DNA of 64,000 nucleotides from Nocardioides sp. (GTDB taxonomy: Bacteria; Actinomycetota; Actinomycetes; Propionibacteriales; Nocardioidaceae): NCBI RefSeq assembly GCF_030019515.1, contig NZ_JASEEQ010000015.1:51732-115731 (forward strand), given 5' to 3'. Positions 32,797 through 41,716 of this stretch are shown here, piece after piece (position 1 is the first letter of the stretch; every line of letters begins with the position of its first letter). A program made the translations under genes and the position numbers. The notes under the pieces are model-generated. The model was not told the origin of the DNA. It did no database searches and worked only from the letters and a program-made list of their open reading frames with translations.

Positions 32797-33722
32797 CGGT
32801 AGGCGTGGTGCGTGGTGAACCCCAGCCGCTCATAGAGGGCGACGGCGGGCTCGTTGTCGCCGAGCACCTGGAGGTACGCCGTGGTCGCGCCGCGCTCGGC
32901 GCCCCACTCCAGCAGCGCCGCCATCACCGCGAGCCCCAGCCCCCGCCGGCGGTGCTCCGGCGCGACCTCGATGCCCCGGAAGCCCACCCAGTCCCGGTCG
33001 TACGCCGCCACCCCGCGGGCCCGGTCGCCGAACCGGACGGTCGCCAGGTCGCCGTGCTCCTCGAGCTCGGCCGCCCCGGTCGGCTCCGCCGGCCGGGCAC
33101 CTCGCAGCGCCCGCCGGACCTGGGCGACCCCGGCCAGCTGGAAGTGGGTGTCGGCGTCGTGGCTCTCGACGACCCAGCCGTGCGAGCGGAACAGCTCGTC
33201 CTCGGCCGAGTCCGGCAGCACCGCCGCGATCGGCCGCCCGGTCCGGCCGGCGTAGAACTCGAGCACCTGGGCGTAGTCGTCGGCCACCCCGGACGGCGCC
33301 ATCGCCAGCACCGAGTTGGCCCGCCGCGCGGTGGTGGCCGGGGAGTGCCGCAGCAGCCAGTCGCCCAGCGGCCGGGTCTCCAGCCCGGGCCACAGCGCGA
33401 GCGCCCGCAGCTGCGCCTCCTGGGCGGGCACCCGGTGCCGGGGCGAGGGCCGTGGCGGCACCGGCTTGCCGGAGACGATGTCGGCCGTGGCGATGGTCAC
33501 CGACTCGCCCGACCCATCCGAGTCGCGGCGCACGACACAGACGCCGTCCGCCCACGACACGCACACGCCCAGGACGTCGGTGAACGCCGGTCCGCCCGAC
33601 GGCCCGGTCCGGCCGTGCAGCACTCGGCGTACCACCACTCGCTCGCCCACGACGTGCGGCCCCAGGGAGTGCGATCCGAGCGGGTGTCCGCCCACATCTT
33701 GGGGTCCTGCCGCCTCAGCCAC
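32763..33722 (-). CDS. GNAT-family N-acetyltransferase
   Basis: A 319-residue protein. The C-terminal half carries the acetyl-CoA motif A VAPEHRRRGLGLAVMAALL and motif B-like QVLGDNEPAVALYERLGF of GNAT enzymes. The N-terminal 95 residues form a small beta-rich domain followed by a linker, as in mycobacterial Rv0428c-like proteins. The acceptor is unknown. It is transcribed divergently from fdxA; the GTG at 33722 is the first in-frame start and leaves about 58 nt for the divergent promoter. Confidence 0.8.
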   Translation of the reverse strand: MAEAAGPQDVGGHPLGSHSLGPHVVGERVVVRRVLHGRTGPSGGPAFTDVLGVCVSWADGVCVVRRDSDGSGESVTIATADIVSGKPVPPRPSPRHRVPAQEAQLRALALWPGLETRPLGDWLLRHSPATTARRANSVLAMAPSGVADDYAQVLEFYAGRTGRPIAAVLPDSAEDELFRSHGWVVESHDADTHFQLAGVAQVRRALRGARPAEPTGAAELEEHGDLATVRFGDRARGVAAYDRDWVGFRGIEVAPEHRRRGLGLAVMAALLEWGAERGATTAYLQVLGDNEPAVALYERLGFTTHHAYRYLAPPPVAGP

Positions 33723-33780
33723 GTTTCGGATACTAGGCTGTGCCGAGCAGCGCTTCCGCTACGCCCTACAGGAGGATTCG

Positions 33781-34107
33781 GTGACCTACGTCATCTCTCA
33801 GCCGTGCGTCGACGTGAAGGACCGGGCGTGTGTCGACGAATGCCCCGTCGACTGCATCTACGAGGGCAAGCGGATGCTCTACATCCACCCGGACGAGTGC
33901 GTGGACTGCGGGGCCTGCGAGCCGGTGTGCCCGGTCGAGGCGATCTTCTACGAGGACGACACCCCGGAGGAGTGGAAGGCGTACTACGACGCCAACGTGC
34001 ACTTCTTCGACGACCTCGGCTCCCCGGGCGGCGCGGCGAAGCTGGGTGAGATCGACCACGACCACCCGATGATCGCCGAGCTGCCCCCGCAGAACCAGGA
34101 CCATTGA
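33781..34107 (+). CDS. fdxA: ferredoxin, 7Fe type
   Basis: A 108-residue ferredoxin. Cysteines in CVDVKDRACVDECPVDCIY and CVDCGACEPVCPVEAIF are arranged for one [3Fe-4S] and one [4Fe-4S] cluster, as in mycobacterial FdxA/FdxC. The 55-residue C-terminal extension is typical. GTG 33781 has AGGAGGATTCG upstream. It directly precedes the aminotransferase dapC, an arrangement also seen in mycobacteria. Confidence 0.93.
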   Translation: MTYVISQPCVDVKDRACVDECPVDCIYEGKRMLYIHPDECVDCGACEPVCPVEAIFYEDDTPEEWKAYYDANVHFFDDLGSPGGAAKLGEIDHDHPMIAELPPQNQDH

Positions 34108-34114
34108 GGCACCC

Positions 34115-34153
34115 GTTGGTTGAGGTGCGAGCGACGCGAGCCTCGAAACCAAC
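34115..34153. repeat. inverted repeat overlapping the start of dapC
   Basis: GTTGGTTGAGGTGCGAGCG at the left and CGCGAGCCTCGAAACCAAC at the right form an imperfect hairpin. The element resembles a short dispersed repeat often seen in Nocardioides-type genomes (known to me from general experience, not checked here). It supplies the first codons of the dapC reading frame. Confidence 0.6.
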
Positions 34154-35249
34154 GGTCTCCGCCCGGCTGCCGGACTTCCCCTGGGACCACCTGCTCGCGT
34201 ATGGCGAGCGGGCCCGGTCGCACCCCGACGGCATCGTCGACCTCTCGGTCGGCACCCCGGTCGACCCCACGCCCGAGGTCGTCCAGGAGGCGCTGCGGGC
34301 TGCGGCGGACTCGCCGGGCTACCCGCTGACCGTCGGGCGGGCCGACCTGCGGGAGTCCTGCCTGGACTGGCTGGCCCGGCGGCACGGCGTGACCTGCCTG
34401 GACACCGCAGACGGAACCGTGCTGCCGGTGATCGGCTCGAAGGAGCTGATCGCCTCGATGCCGGTGCACCTCGGCCTCGGCCCCGGTGACCTGGTCGTCT
34501 ACCCCGAGCTGGCCTACCCGACGTACGAGGTCGGCGCGGCGCTCGCCGGGGCCCGCGCCGTCGCCACCGACTCGCTGACCTCCCTCGGCCCGGAGCGGCC
34601 CGCGCTGCTGTGGCTGAACTCCCCGTCGAACCCGACCGGCCGGGTGCTGCCCCGCGAGCACCTGAAGAAGGTCGTGGACTGGTGCCGCGAGCGCGGCACG
34701 ATCCTGGTCTCCGACGAGTGCTACCTGGAGTGCGCCTGGGAGGACCGCCCGCTCTCCGTGCTGCACCCGTCGGTCTCCGGCGGCTCGGCCGAGGGCATCC
34801 TCGCCGTGCACTCGCTGTCCAAGCGCTCCAACCTGGCCGGCTACCGGTGCGGCTTCGTCGCCGGCGACCCGGCGCTGATCGGCGAGCTGCTCGCGGTGCG
34901 GAAGAACCTCGGGCTGATGATGCCCGGCCCGCAGCAGGTCGCGATGAAGGCCGCCCTCGACGACGACGCCCACGCGCTGGAGCAGCACGCCCGCTACGCC
35001 GCCCGCCGGGCCAGGCTGCGCGAGGCCCTGACCGGGGCCGGGTTCCGCATCGAGCACTCCGAGGCCTCGCTGTACCTGTGGGCCAGCCGCGACGAGGACT
35101 GCTGGGACACCGTCTCCTGGCTGGCCGAGCGCGGCGTCCTGGTCGCCCCCGGCGCCTTCTACGGCCGGGCCGGTGCCCGCCACGTGCGCGTCGCCTTCAC
35201 CGCCACCGACGAGCGGGTCGACGCCGCCGTCGCCCGGCTGGCCTCCTAG
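34116..35249 (+). CDS. dapC: succinyldiaminopimelate aminotransferase
   Basis: A 377-residue class I/II PLP aminotransferase that makes N-succinyl-2-amino-6-oxopimelate/N-succinyl-diaminopimelate in lysine and peptidoglycan synthesis. The PLP lysine is in HSLSKRSNLAGYRCGF (about Lys236); NSPSNPTGRVLPREHL and VSDECYLECAW carry the other cofactor contacts. The start is uncertain: TTG 34116 has GAGG 6 nt upstream, TTG 34104 overlaps the fdxA stop, and GTG 34125 is also possible. All lie in or beside the inverted repeat. dapD and dapE are in the same window (36325 and 42927). Confidence 0.88.
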   Translation: MVEVRATRASKPTVSARLPDFPWDHLLAYGERARSHPDGIVDLSVGTPVDPTPEVVQEALRAAADSPGYPLTVGRADLRESCLDWLARRHGVTCLDTADGTVLPVIGSKELIASMPVHLGLGPGDLVVYPELAYPTYEVGAALAGARAVATDSLTSLGPERPALLWLNSPSNPTGRVLPREHLKKVVDWCRERGTILVSDECYLECAWEDRPLSVLHPSVSGGSAEGILAVHSLSKRSNLAGYRCGFVAGDPALIGELLAVRKNLGLMMPGPQQVAMKAALDDDAHALEQHARYAARRARLREALTGAGFRIEHSEASLYLWASRDEDCWDTVSWLAERGVLVAPGAFYGRAGARHVRVAFTATDERVDAAVARLAS

Positions 35250-35253
35250 ACCA

Positions 35254-35300
35254 GGACGTCATGCGGACGGAGCCGCAGGTGACACCCTCCGTCTGACGTC
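35254..35300. repeat. intergenic hairpin repeat with GACGTC ends (copy 2)
   Basis: Arms GACGTCATGCGGACGG and CCTCCGTCTGACGTC flank a loop that reads AGCCGCAGGTGACAC. It is nearly identical to the element at 2228-2275 and lies between convergent dapC and the downstream cell-wall protein gene. Confidence 0.8.
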
Positions 35301-35307
35301 CCGCCGA

Positions 35308-36270
35308 TCAGTCGAAGACGTCGACGTGCACGTGGTCGCGGTGCTCGAGGACCGCGCGGTCCCCGGCGCGCTCGGGCGGGTCGTAGTCGCGCCAGCCCTC
35401 GTCCGAGGCGGACCCGGAGGTCCAGATCCGGTCGTCGAAGATCACGTGCTGGATGCCGAGCCGGTCGGCCATCGCGACGAGGTACTGCGCGATCGCCCAG
35501 CCGCGGACCTTGTTCTCCGCGTCGACCGGCCGCACGAAGACGTCGATCGCGCGGCCGTCGTAGTGGGCCGACCCCTCCATGTGCCCGGTCGAGACCCCGC
35601 CGGGGGCGAAGCCCCCCATCGGCGGCCCGCCGAACAGCTGACCGACCTCCCGGCGTACGACGTCGGCGCGACGAGTCAGCCCCGAGTCCATCAGCCGGTC
35701 GGGCGCGGACTCGGGAGCGTCCGAGATCCGGCAGCTGAACGCGCGGCGGGAGTTGCCGCTGAGCGCCGAGGCGAGGACGCGGGCGTCGGCCTCGTGGTCG
35801 GCGTACGCCTCCGGGAAGCCGGAGCGCTGCACCTCCTGGGCGGCCACGGTCACCCGCATCGACTCGTAGTCGCCGATCTTCTCCAGGGCGTCGTAGAACG
35901 CGTTGGTCGCGTAGTAGGGGTCGAGCACCTGCGCGGCGGTGCCCCAGCCCTGCGAGGGCCGCTGCTGGAAGAGCCCGAGGGAGTCGCGGTCGCCGGCCTC
36001 GACGTTGTAGAGCTTCGACTCCTGGTACGCCGTGGCCAGGGCGATCGTCGCCGCCCGCGCGGGCATCCCGCGCCCGACCGAGATCGCGGTGATCAGGGCG
36101 GCGTTCTCGGCCTGCTCGACGCTGAGCCGCACCGTGCGGTCGCTGACGGTCGCCGTGCACCCGTCCTGCTGCAGCAACGGCGAGACGTGGTCGAGCACGC
36201 CGTACCCCACGGCCGCGACCACGCCGACGGCGGCGAGCCCCAGCAGCGCGACGCCCGTGCGCATCCTCAT
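35308..36270 (-). CDS. membrane-anchored/secreted wall hydrolase: lysozyme-like plus VanY/M15-like domains
   Basis: A 320-residue protein with an N-terminal membrane helix (about residues 4-26). Residues 60-150 resemble a lytic-transglycosylase-like fold (ALATAYQESKLYNVEAGDRD, SLGLFQQRPSQGWG) with Glu as the likely acid. The C-terminal 150 residues resemble D,D-peptidase-like M15 domains (GSAHYDGRAIDVF, HRDHVHVDVFD) with metal-binding His/Asp. Homologues are often automatically labelled heavy-metal transporter, which the sequence does not support. I use ATG 36270; TTG 36288 would add six residues. Confidence 0.7.
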   Translation of the reverse strand: MRMRTGVALLGLAAVGVVAAVGYGVLDHVSPLLQQDGCTATVSDRTVRLSVEQAENAALITAISVGRGMPARAATIALATAYQESKLYNVEAGDRDSLGLFQQRPSQGWGTAAQVLDPYYATNAFYDALEKIGDYESMRVTVAAQEVQRSGFPEAYADHEADARVLASALSGNSRRAFSCRISDAPESAPDRLMDSGLTRRADVVRREVGQLFGGPPMGGFAPGGVSTGHMEGSAHYDGRAIDVFVRPVDAENKVRGWAIAQYLVAMADRLGIQHVIFDDRIWTSGSASDEGWRDYDPPERAGDRAVLEHRDHVHVDVFD

Positions 36271-36324
36271 GCCGTCACCATGAGGCAAGTGTCAGGGTCG
36301 GGGGAAACGCGGGTCAGCCGGTGA

Positions 36325-37293
36325 TCAGTTGGCGTGCAGCGCCGCGTTGAGCTCGATGCCGCCGCCCTGCCACGGCACCGCCTCGATCGCCCCGGTGACG
36401 GAGTTGCGGCGGAACAGCACGTTGCTGGCGCCGGAGAGCTCCAGCGCCTTGACGACCTTGGGCTTGCCGTCGAGGTCGCGCATGGTGACCTTGGTACCGG
36501 CGGTGACGTAGCAGCCGGCCTCGACCACGCAGTCGTCGCCCAGGGAGATGCCGACGCCGGAGTTGGCGCCGAGCAGGCAGCGCCGGCCGATCGAGATGAT
36601 CTCCTTGCCTCCGCCGGAGAGGGTCCCCATGATCGACGCGCCGCCGCCGACGTCGGAGCCGTCGCCGACCACCACGCCCGCGGAGATGCGGCCCTCGACC
36701 ATCGAGGCGCCCAGCGTCCCGGCGTTGTAGTTGACGAAGCCCTCGTGCATCACCGTGGTGCCCTCGGCCAGGTGCGCGCCCAGCCGCACCCGGTCGCCGT
36801 CGGCCACCCGGACACCGCTCGGCAGCACGTAGTCGACCATCCGCGGGAACTTGTCGACGCCGAAGACCGTGAGGTGCCGGCCGTTCGCGCGCAGCCGCGC
36901 CCGGATCGCCTCGAAGCCCTCCACGGGGCAGGGCCCGGCGCTGGTCCACACCACGTTGATGAGCAGGCCGAAGAGGCCGTCGAGGTTCACCGCGTGGGGT
37001 ACGACGAGCCGCGTGGACAGCAGGTGCAGCCGCAGCCACACGTCCTCGGTCGTCGTCGGCGGCGCCTGGAGGTCGGCGATCTCGACCAGCAGCACGTCGC
37101 GGGTCACCCCGCGGTCCTTGTCGCTGCTCTGCAGCGCGCTCAGCTCGGCGGGCGTCACCGCGTCGGCGGGCGCCGGACCCAGCGCGGGGGAGGGGAACCA
37201 GACGTCGAGGACGGTGCCGGCGGCGTCGATCGTCGCGAGGCCGAAGCCCCAGGCCGGGCCGGGCGTGCTGGCTGTCGCAGGTGTCGCAGTCAC
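36325..37293 (-). CDS. dapD: tetrahydrodipicolinate N-succinyltransferase
   Basis: A 322-residue trimeric hexapeptide-repeat acyltransferase of the actinobacterial DapD type, which transfers succinyl from succinyl-CoA to tetrahydrodipicolinate. The left-handed beta-helix lies at about residues 165-280 (GTTVMHEGFVNYNAGTLG, MVEGRISAGVVVGDGSDVGG). The long N-terminal domain is typical for mycobacterial-type DapD. GTG 37293 is preferred over GTG 37302 because it sits 7 nt after a TAGGGT -10, the same leaderless layout as kynA in this window. Confidence 0.92.
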   Translation of the reverse strand: MTATPATASTPGPAWGFGLATIDAAGTVLDVWFPSPALGPAPADAVTPAELSALQSSDKDRGVTRDVLLVEIADLQAPPTTTEDVWLRLHLLSTRLVVPHAVNLDGLFGLLINVVWTSAGPCPVEGFEAIRARLRANGRHLTVFGVDKFPRMVDYVLPSGVRVADGDRVRLGAHLAEGTTVMHEGFVNYNAGTLGASMVEGRISAGVVVGDGSDVGGGASIMGTLSGGGKEIISIGRRCLLGANSGVGISLGDDCVVEAGCYVTAGTKVTMRDLDGKPKVVKALELSGASNVLFRRNSVTGAIEAVPWQGGGIELNAALHAN

Positions 37294-37300
37294 GGCGTAC

Positions 37301-37306
37301 ACCCTA
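37301..37306 (-). promoter_or_regulatory. -10 box of dapD (leaderless)
   Basis: TAGGGT on the minus strand, 7 nt before GTG 37293. The same TAGGGT-N7/8-start layout is seen at 63133 (kynA) and 45500 (M14 peptidase). Confidence 0.6.
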
Positions 37307-37317
37307 GGGCGCGGCGG

Positions 37318-37842
37318 TCACTGACCGGTGCGGCCGTCCACGGACTCCCGGAGCAGGTCGGCGTGGCCGCAGTGTCGCGCGTGCTCCTCGACCAGGTGCA
37401 CGGCGATGTCGCGCACCTCGGTCGGCTCGCCGTGCACGGCGACCAGCCGGCCCCAGTCCTCCTCCGCGGCCAGCCACGCGTCGGCGTCGGCGACCTCCCG
37501 GCGCCACGACTCCCAGGCGTCGGCCACCACGTCGGGATCGGCCACGGCGCCGTCGAAGTCCGCGTCGGGAGTGTCGGGCGACCAGTAGAGCCGTGGCAGG
37601 TCCGGCTGCTCCTGCAGGACCCGCCGGCTCCAGCTGTGCTCGACCTTCGCGAGGTGCCGGAGGAGGCCCAGCAGCGACAGCGTCGAGGGCGGCACGGCGC
37701 GGCGGGCCAGCTGCTCGGCGTCCAGGCCCTCGCACTTCATCTCGAAGGTGATCCGGTAGTTGCGCAGGTACGTCAGCACGGTGTCCCGCTCGCCGTGGGT
37801 GGACCGGTAGTCGCGGCGGTCCGGCCGCTCGGGCTCGCTCAT
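37318..37842 (-). CDS. DinB family protein (DUF664)
   Basis: A 174-residue helical-bundle protein of the DinB/YfiT-like group, matching DUF664: ERDTVLTYLRNYRITFEMKCEGL, LLRHLAKVEHSWSRRVL and VHLVEEHARHCGHADLLRE. The three histidines (in HLAKVEH, HLVEEHARH and CGH) are arranged as in metal-binding DinB folds. Members include mycothiol- or bacillithiol-dependent transferases and many of unknown activity. The ATG at 37842 is chosen over the upstream in-frame ATG because the N-terminal extension is not family-like. Confidence 0.8.
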   Translation of the reverse strand: MSEPERPDRRDYRSTHGERDTVLTYLRNYRITFEMKCEGLDAEQLARRAVPPSTLSLLGLLRHLAKVEHSWSRRVLQEQPDLPRLYWSPDTPDADFDGAVADPDVVADAWESWRREVADADAWLAAEEDWGRLVAVHGEPTEVRDIAVHLVEEHARHCGHADLLRESVDGRTGQ

Positions 37843-37973
37843 GCGCCTACTCGACCAGCCCGGCGTGGAGAGCGCAATCGGGTTGTCGGTCCGCGCTGAC
37901 ACGCTGTCCCTCTCCCCGCCCTCGGGTCCAGAACGGAAGGAGCACCAGGGTGCCGACCGGTCGAGGAGACACC

Positions 37974-38237
37974 GTGTCCGTCAGGCGTGAGGAGCTGTTG
38001 CGACGGGTGCGCATGTCGTGGGAGGAGTTCCTCGAGCTGCCCCATCCGCCCAAGGCGGAGTGGGTCACAGGGCCAGTACCGGGTGGTCGACCCCGACCTC
38101 CGGGCGATCGACGTGCGGCGCACCGCGACGGCGAGTGGGAGCCGGTCGGCCGGCTGGACGAAGCTGATCCGACCGCCGAGGTCGAGCTGGCGGACGTCAC
38201 CGTGCCGATCGACCTGCGGCAGGTCCTGCGCGACTGA
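37974..38237 (+). pseudogene. remnant of a Uma2-family putative endonuclease gene (internal deletion and frameshifts)
   Basis: The start is normal: GTG 37974 after GAGGAGA, coding VSVRREELLRRVRMSWEEFLELP as in Uma2/DUF820 proteins. After HPPKAEWV the sequence jumps to a late part of the family: YRVVDPDLRAIDVRR is readable from about 38078 in a different frame. Then DGEWEPVGRLDEADPTAEVEL...VPIDLRQVLRD returns in the original frame to the stop. Most of the catalytic core (roughly 80-100 residues) is missing, so no active nuclease is expected. Most automatic annotations would call an intact 88-95-residue hypothetical protein here. Confidence 0.75.
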
Positions 38238-38284
38238 ATGCGATTGGCGGGGCGACGAGCGCACGCCGTACTGTGTGCCTCACA

Positions 38285-38475
38285 GGCGTTCGAGCCGTCA
38301 TCAGCGGCGAGCCTCCGGAAGAACGGTCCACCGGGACCCAGTAGAACCGGACGGGTAGGCCCGTCACAGCCGTCAACGAGTGGCTCCTCCGGGAGCAAAC
38401 GAGGTGGTACCGCGGCAGTCCGCAGTCAGGGATGTCGTCCTCGTGGCAGAAGCCCGAGACGAGCCGCAGGAGAGC
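38285..38475 (+). promoter_or_regulatory. T-box riboswitch of ileS (translational type)
   Basis: The T-box sequence ACGAGGTGGTACCGCGG is at 38399-38415; its TGGT would pair with the ACCA end of tRNA-Ile. A candidate Ile specifier ATC is at 38300-38302 in a short stem-I-like region. ACGAGG (38399-38404) pairs with CCTCGT (38439-38444) as antisequestrator. CCTCGT/CTCGT can alternatively pair with ACGAG (38459-38463) next to the ribosome-binding site AGGAG (38469-38473). This is the known layout of actinobacterial ileS leaders. Confidence 0.88.
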
Positions 38476-38480
38476 CACCC

Positions 38481-41400
38481 ATGACCTATCCGTTGGTCTC
38501 GACGTCCGACACCGGCGCCGTCCCCTCGAGCCCGAAGTTCCCCGCGATCGAGGAGCGGGTGCTGGAGTACTGGAAGGCCGACGACACCTTCCAGGCGAGC
38601 ATCGACCAGCGCGACCCCGGTGAGAACGGCGCCAACGAGTTCGTCTTCTACGACGGGCCGCCGTTCGCCAACGGGCTGCCGCACTACGGCCACCTGCTGA
38701 CCGGCTACGTCAAGGACCTGATCCCGCGCTACCAGACCATGCGCGGCAAGCGCGTCGAGCGGCGCTTCGGCTGGGACACCCACGGGCTGCCCGCCGAGCT
38801 GGAGGCGATGCGCCTCAACGGCATCAAGACCACCGACGAGATCCTCGAGCTGGGCATCGAGAAGTTCAACGCGGCGTGCCGGGCGTCGGTGATGAAGTAC
38901 ACCGGCGAGTGGCGCGAGTACGTCACCCGGCAGGCGCGCTGGGTCGACTTCGACAACGACTACCGCACGATGAACCCCGACTACATGGAGTCGGTGATCT
39001 GGGCGTTCAAGCAGCTCTTCGAGAAGGGCTGGGTCTACGAGGGCTTCCGGGTGCTGCCCTACTGCTGGAACGACGAGACCCCGCTGTCCAACCACGAGCT
39101 GCGGATGGACGACGACGTCTACCAGGTGCGGCAGGACCCGGCGGTCACGGTCGGCTACGAGGTCACCACGCCCGCCCCCGTCGACGGGTTCAGTTTCCAG
39201 GGAGTGAAGCTGCTCGTCTGGACGACCACCCCGTGGACGCTGCCGAGCAACCTCGCGGTGATGGTCGGCGAGGACATCGAGTACGTCGTGGTCGAGGCTC
39301 CGTCGGACTCCGGGGCGGGCGTGCGCTACCTGCTCGCCGACGCGCGGCTCCCGTCGTACGCCCGTGAGCTGGGGGAGACCCCGGAGGTCGTGTGGCGCGG
39401 GCCAGGCTCGGAGCTGGTCGGGCTGACCTACGCGCCGCCGTTCTCCTACTACCTCGGCCACGAGAACGCCTTCCGCGTCGTGCCGGCAGAGTTCGTCACC
39501 ACCACCGACGGCACCGGGCTGGTGCACACCGCGGGTGCGTTCGGTGAGGACGACAAGATCGTCACCGACCGCGAGAACATCGAGGCGGTGATGCCGGTCG
39601 GCAAGGACGGACGGTTCACGTTCCCCGTCGTCGAGTACGAGGGCATGCTGGTCTTCGACGCCAACCTGCACGTGATCGACCACCTCAAGGCCGCGACCAC
39701 GGGCACGGGGGAGACCGGCTCGGTCACGCCGGGCACCGTGCTGCTGCGGCGCGAGACCTACGACCACAGCTACCCGCACTGCTGGCGCTGCCGCGAGCCC
39801 CTGATCTACAAGGGCGTGTCGTCGTGGTTCGTCGAGGTGACCGCGTTCAAGCAGCGGATGCTCGAGCTCAACCAGCAGATCAACTGGGTGCCCGACCACA
39901 TCAAGGACGGCCAGTTCGGCAAGTGGCTCGAGAACGCCCGTGACTGGTCGATCACCCGCAACCGCTTCTGGGGCAGCCCGGTGCCGGTGTGGAAGAGCGA
40001 CGACCCGACGTACCCCCGCGTCGACGTCTACGGGTCCTTCGAGGAGCTCGAGCGCGACTTCGGCACGCTGCCGCGCAACCAGGACGGTCAGCCCGACCTG
40101 CACCGGCCGTACGTCGACGACCTGGTGCGCCCCAACCCCGACGACCCGGCCGGGAAGTCGATGATGCGCCGGGTGCCCGACGTGCTCGACGTGTGGTTCG
40201 ACTCGGGCTCGATGAGCTTCGCGCAGAACCACGTGCCGTTCGAGAACGCCGACTGGTTCGCCCACCACTTCCCGGCCGACTTCATCGTCGAGTACATCGG
40301 CCAGACCCGCGGCTGGTTCTACACGCTGCACATCCTGGCGACCGCGATCTTCGACAAGCCGGCGTTCGAGAACTGCATCAGCCACGGCATCGTGCTCGGC
40401 TCGGACGGCAACAAGATGTCCAAGTCGCTGCGCAACTACCCCGACGTGCGCGAGGTGTTCGACCGCGACGGCGCGGACGCGATGCGCTGGTTCCTGATGT
40501 CCTCGCCGATCCTGCGCGGCGGCAACCTGGTCGTCACCGAGCAGGGCATCCGCGACTCGGTGCGCCAGGTGCTGATCCCGCTGTGGAACAGCTGGTACTT
40601 CTTCCAGCTCTACGCGAACGCTGCCGACGGTGGGCAGGGGCACGACGCGGTGGCGCGCACCGACTCCGAGCACCCGATGGACCGCTACATCCTGGCCAAG
40701 CTGCGCGACTTCGTGGACGAGATGACCGGGTCGCTCGACGCGTACGCCGTGGCCGAGGCGTGCGACGCGACCCGGTCGTTCCTCGACGTGCTCACGAACT
40801 GGTACATCCGCCGCTCGCGGGACCGGTTCTGGGAGGGCGACGCCGACGGGTTCGACACGCTGTTCACGGTGCTCGAGACCGTCTGCCGGGCGACCGCGCC
40901 GCTGATGCCGCTGGCGACCGAGGAGGTCTGGCGCGGGCTGACCGGCGAGCGCTCGGTGCACCTGGCGGACTGGCCGCTGGCCGAGTCGCTGCCGGCCGAC
41001 CCGGTGCTGGTGGCCGCGATGGACCAGGTCCGGGAGGTCTGCTCGGCCACGTCGGCGCTGCGGAAGGCCGGCAACCTGCGCAACCGGCTGCCGCTGGCGA
41101 CCCTGACCGTGGTCGTCGACGACCCGGCCGCGCTGGCCGGGTTCGAGGCGATCGTCCGCGACGAGGTCAACGTGAAGGAGGTCCGGCTGCTCGCGGCCGA
41201 GTCGCCCGAGGCTTCGTCGTACGGCGTGGAGCAGCGGCTGACCGTCAACGCGCGCGCGGCCGGCCCTCGGCTGGGTCGCGACGTGCAGACGGCGATCAAG
41301 GGCTCGAAGTCCGGCGACTGGTCGGTCGCCGATGACGGCACCGTCACCTCCGGTGGGCTGGTGCTGGCGGAGGGGGAGTACACCCTCGAGACGGTCGCCG

Positions 41401-41711
41401 GCTCGGCCGACGGCGGCTCGGCCACGGGCGTGCTGCGCAGCGGCGGGTTCGTGGTCCTCGACACCGCGGTGACGCCCGAGCTCGCAGCCGAGGGCCTGGC
41501 CCGCGACCTGGTCCGCGCCGTCCAGCAGGCGCGCAAGGATGCCGGACTGGACGTCTCCGACCGGATCAGCCTGACCATCGGCGGCTCGGATGAGGTGCAG
41601 GCCGCGGCTCGCACCCACGAGCAGCTGATCACCGGCGAGACCCTCGCGACGTCGTACGACGTGGTCGCCGCCGACGGTCCCGAGCCGACCGTGACCGTGG
41701 CGAAGGCCTAG
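38481..41711 (+). CDS. ileS: isoleucyl-tRNA synthetase
   Basis: A 1076-residue class I aminoacyl-tRNA synthetase. The HIGH-type motif is PFANGLPHYGHLL (about residues 62-74) and the KMSKS motif is in GNKMSKSLRN near residue 645. The editing domain CP1 lies between them (VWTTTPWTLPSNLAVMVG). The anticodon-binding domain and a C-terminal extension follow. Length and sequence fit the IleRS2, eukaryote-like class common in actinobacteria, which is usually less sensitive to mupirocin; that property is inferred from class only. ATG 38481 follows AGGAGA at 38469-38474, within the T-box leader. Confidence 0.95.
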   Translation: MTYPLVSTSDTGAVPSSPKFPAIEERVLEYWKADDTFQASIDQRDPGENGANEFVFYDGPPFANGLPHYGHLLTGYVKDLIPRYQTMRGKRVERRFGWDTHGLPAELEAMRLNGIKTTDEILELGIEKFNAACRASVMKYTGEWREYVTRQARWVDFDNDYRTMNPDYMESVIWAFKQLFEKGWVYEGFRVLPYCWNDETPLSNHELRMDDDVYQVRQDPAVTVGYEVTTPAPVDGFSFQGVKLLVWTTTPWTLPSNLAVMVGEDIEYVVVEAPSDSGAGVRYLLADARLPSYARELGETPEVVWRGPGSELVGLTYAPPFSYYLGHENAFRVVPAEFVTTTDGTGLVHTAGAFGEDDKIVTDRENIEAVMPVGKDGRFTFPVVEYEGMLVFDANLHVIDHLKAATTGTGETGSVTPGTVLLRRETYDHSYPHCWRCREPLIYKGVSSWFVEVTAFKQRMLELNQQINWVPDHIKDGQFGKWLENARDWSITRNRFWGSPVPVWKSDDPTYPRVDVYGSFEELERDFGTLPRNQDGQPDLHRPYVDDLVRPNPDDPAGKSMMRRVPDVLDVWFDSGSMSFAQNHVPFENADWFAHHFPADFIVEYIGQTRGWFYTLHILATAIFDKPAFENCISHGIVLGSDGNKMSKSLRNYPDVREVFDRDGADAMRWFLMSSPILRGGNLVVTEQGIRDSVRQVLIPLWNSWYFFQLYANAADGGQGHDAVARTDSEHPMDRYILAKLRDFVDEMTGSLDAYAVAEACDATRSFLDVLTNWYIRRSRDRFWEGDADGFDTLFTVLETVCRATAPLMPLATEEVWRGLTGERSVHLADWPLAESLPADPVLVAAMDQVREVCSATSALRKAGNLRNRLPLATLTVVVDDPAALAGFEAIVRDEVNVKEVRLLAAESPEASSYGVEQRLTVNARAAGPRLGRDVQTAIKGSKSGDWSVADDGTVTSGGLVLAEGEYTLETVAGSADGGSATGVLRSGGFVVLDTAVTPELAAEGLARDLVRAVQQARKDAGLDVSDRISLTIGGSDEVQAAARTHEQLITGETLATSYDVVAADGPEPTVTVAKA

Positions 41712-41716
41712 GCATC

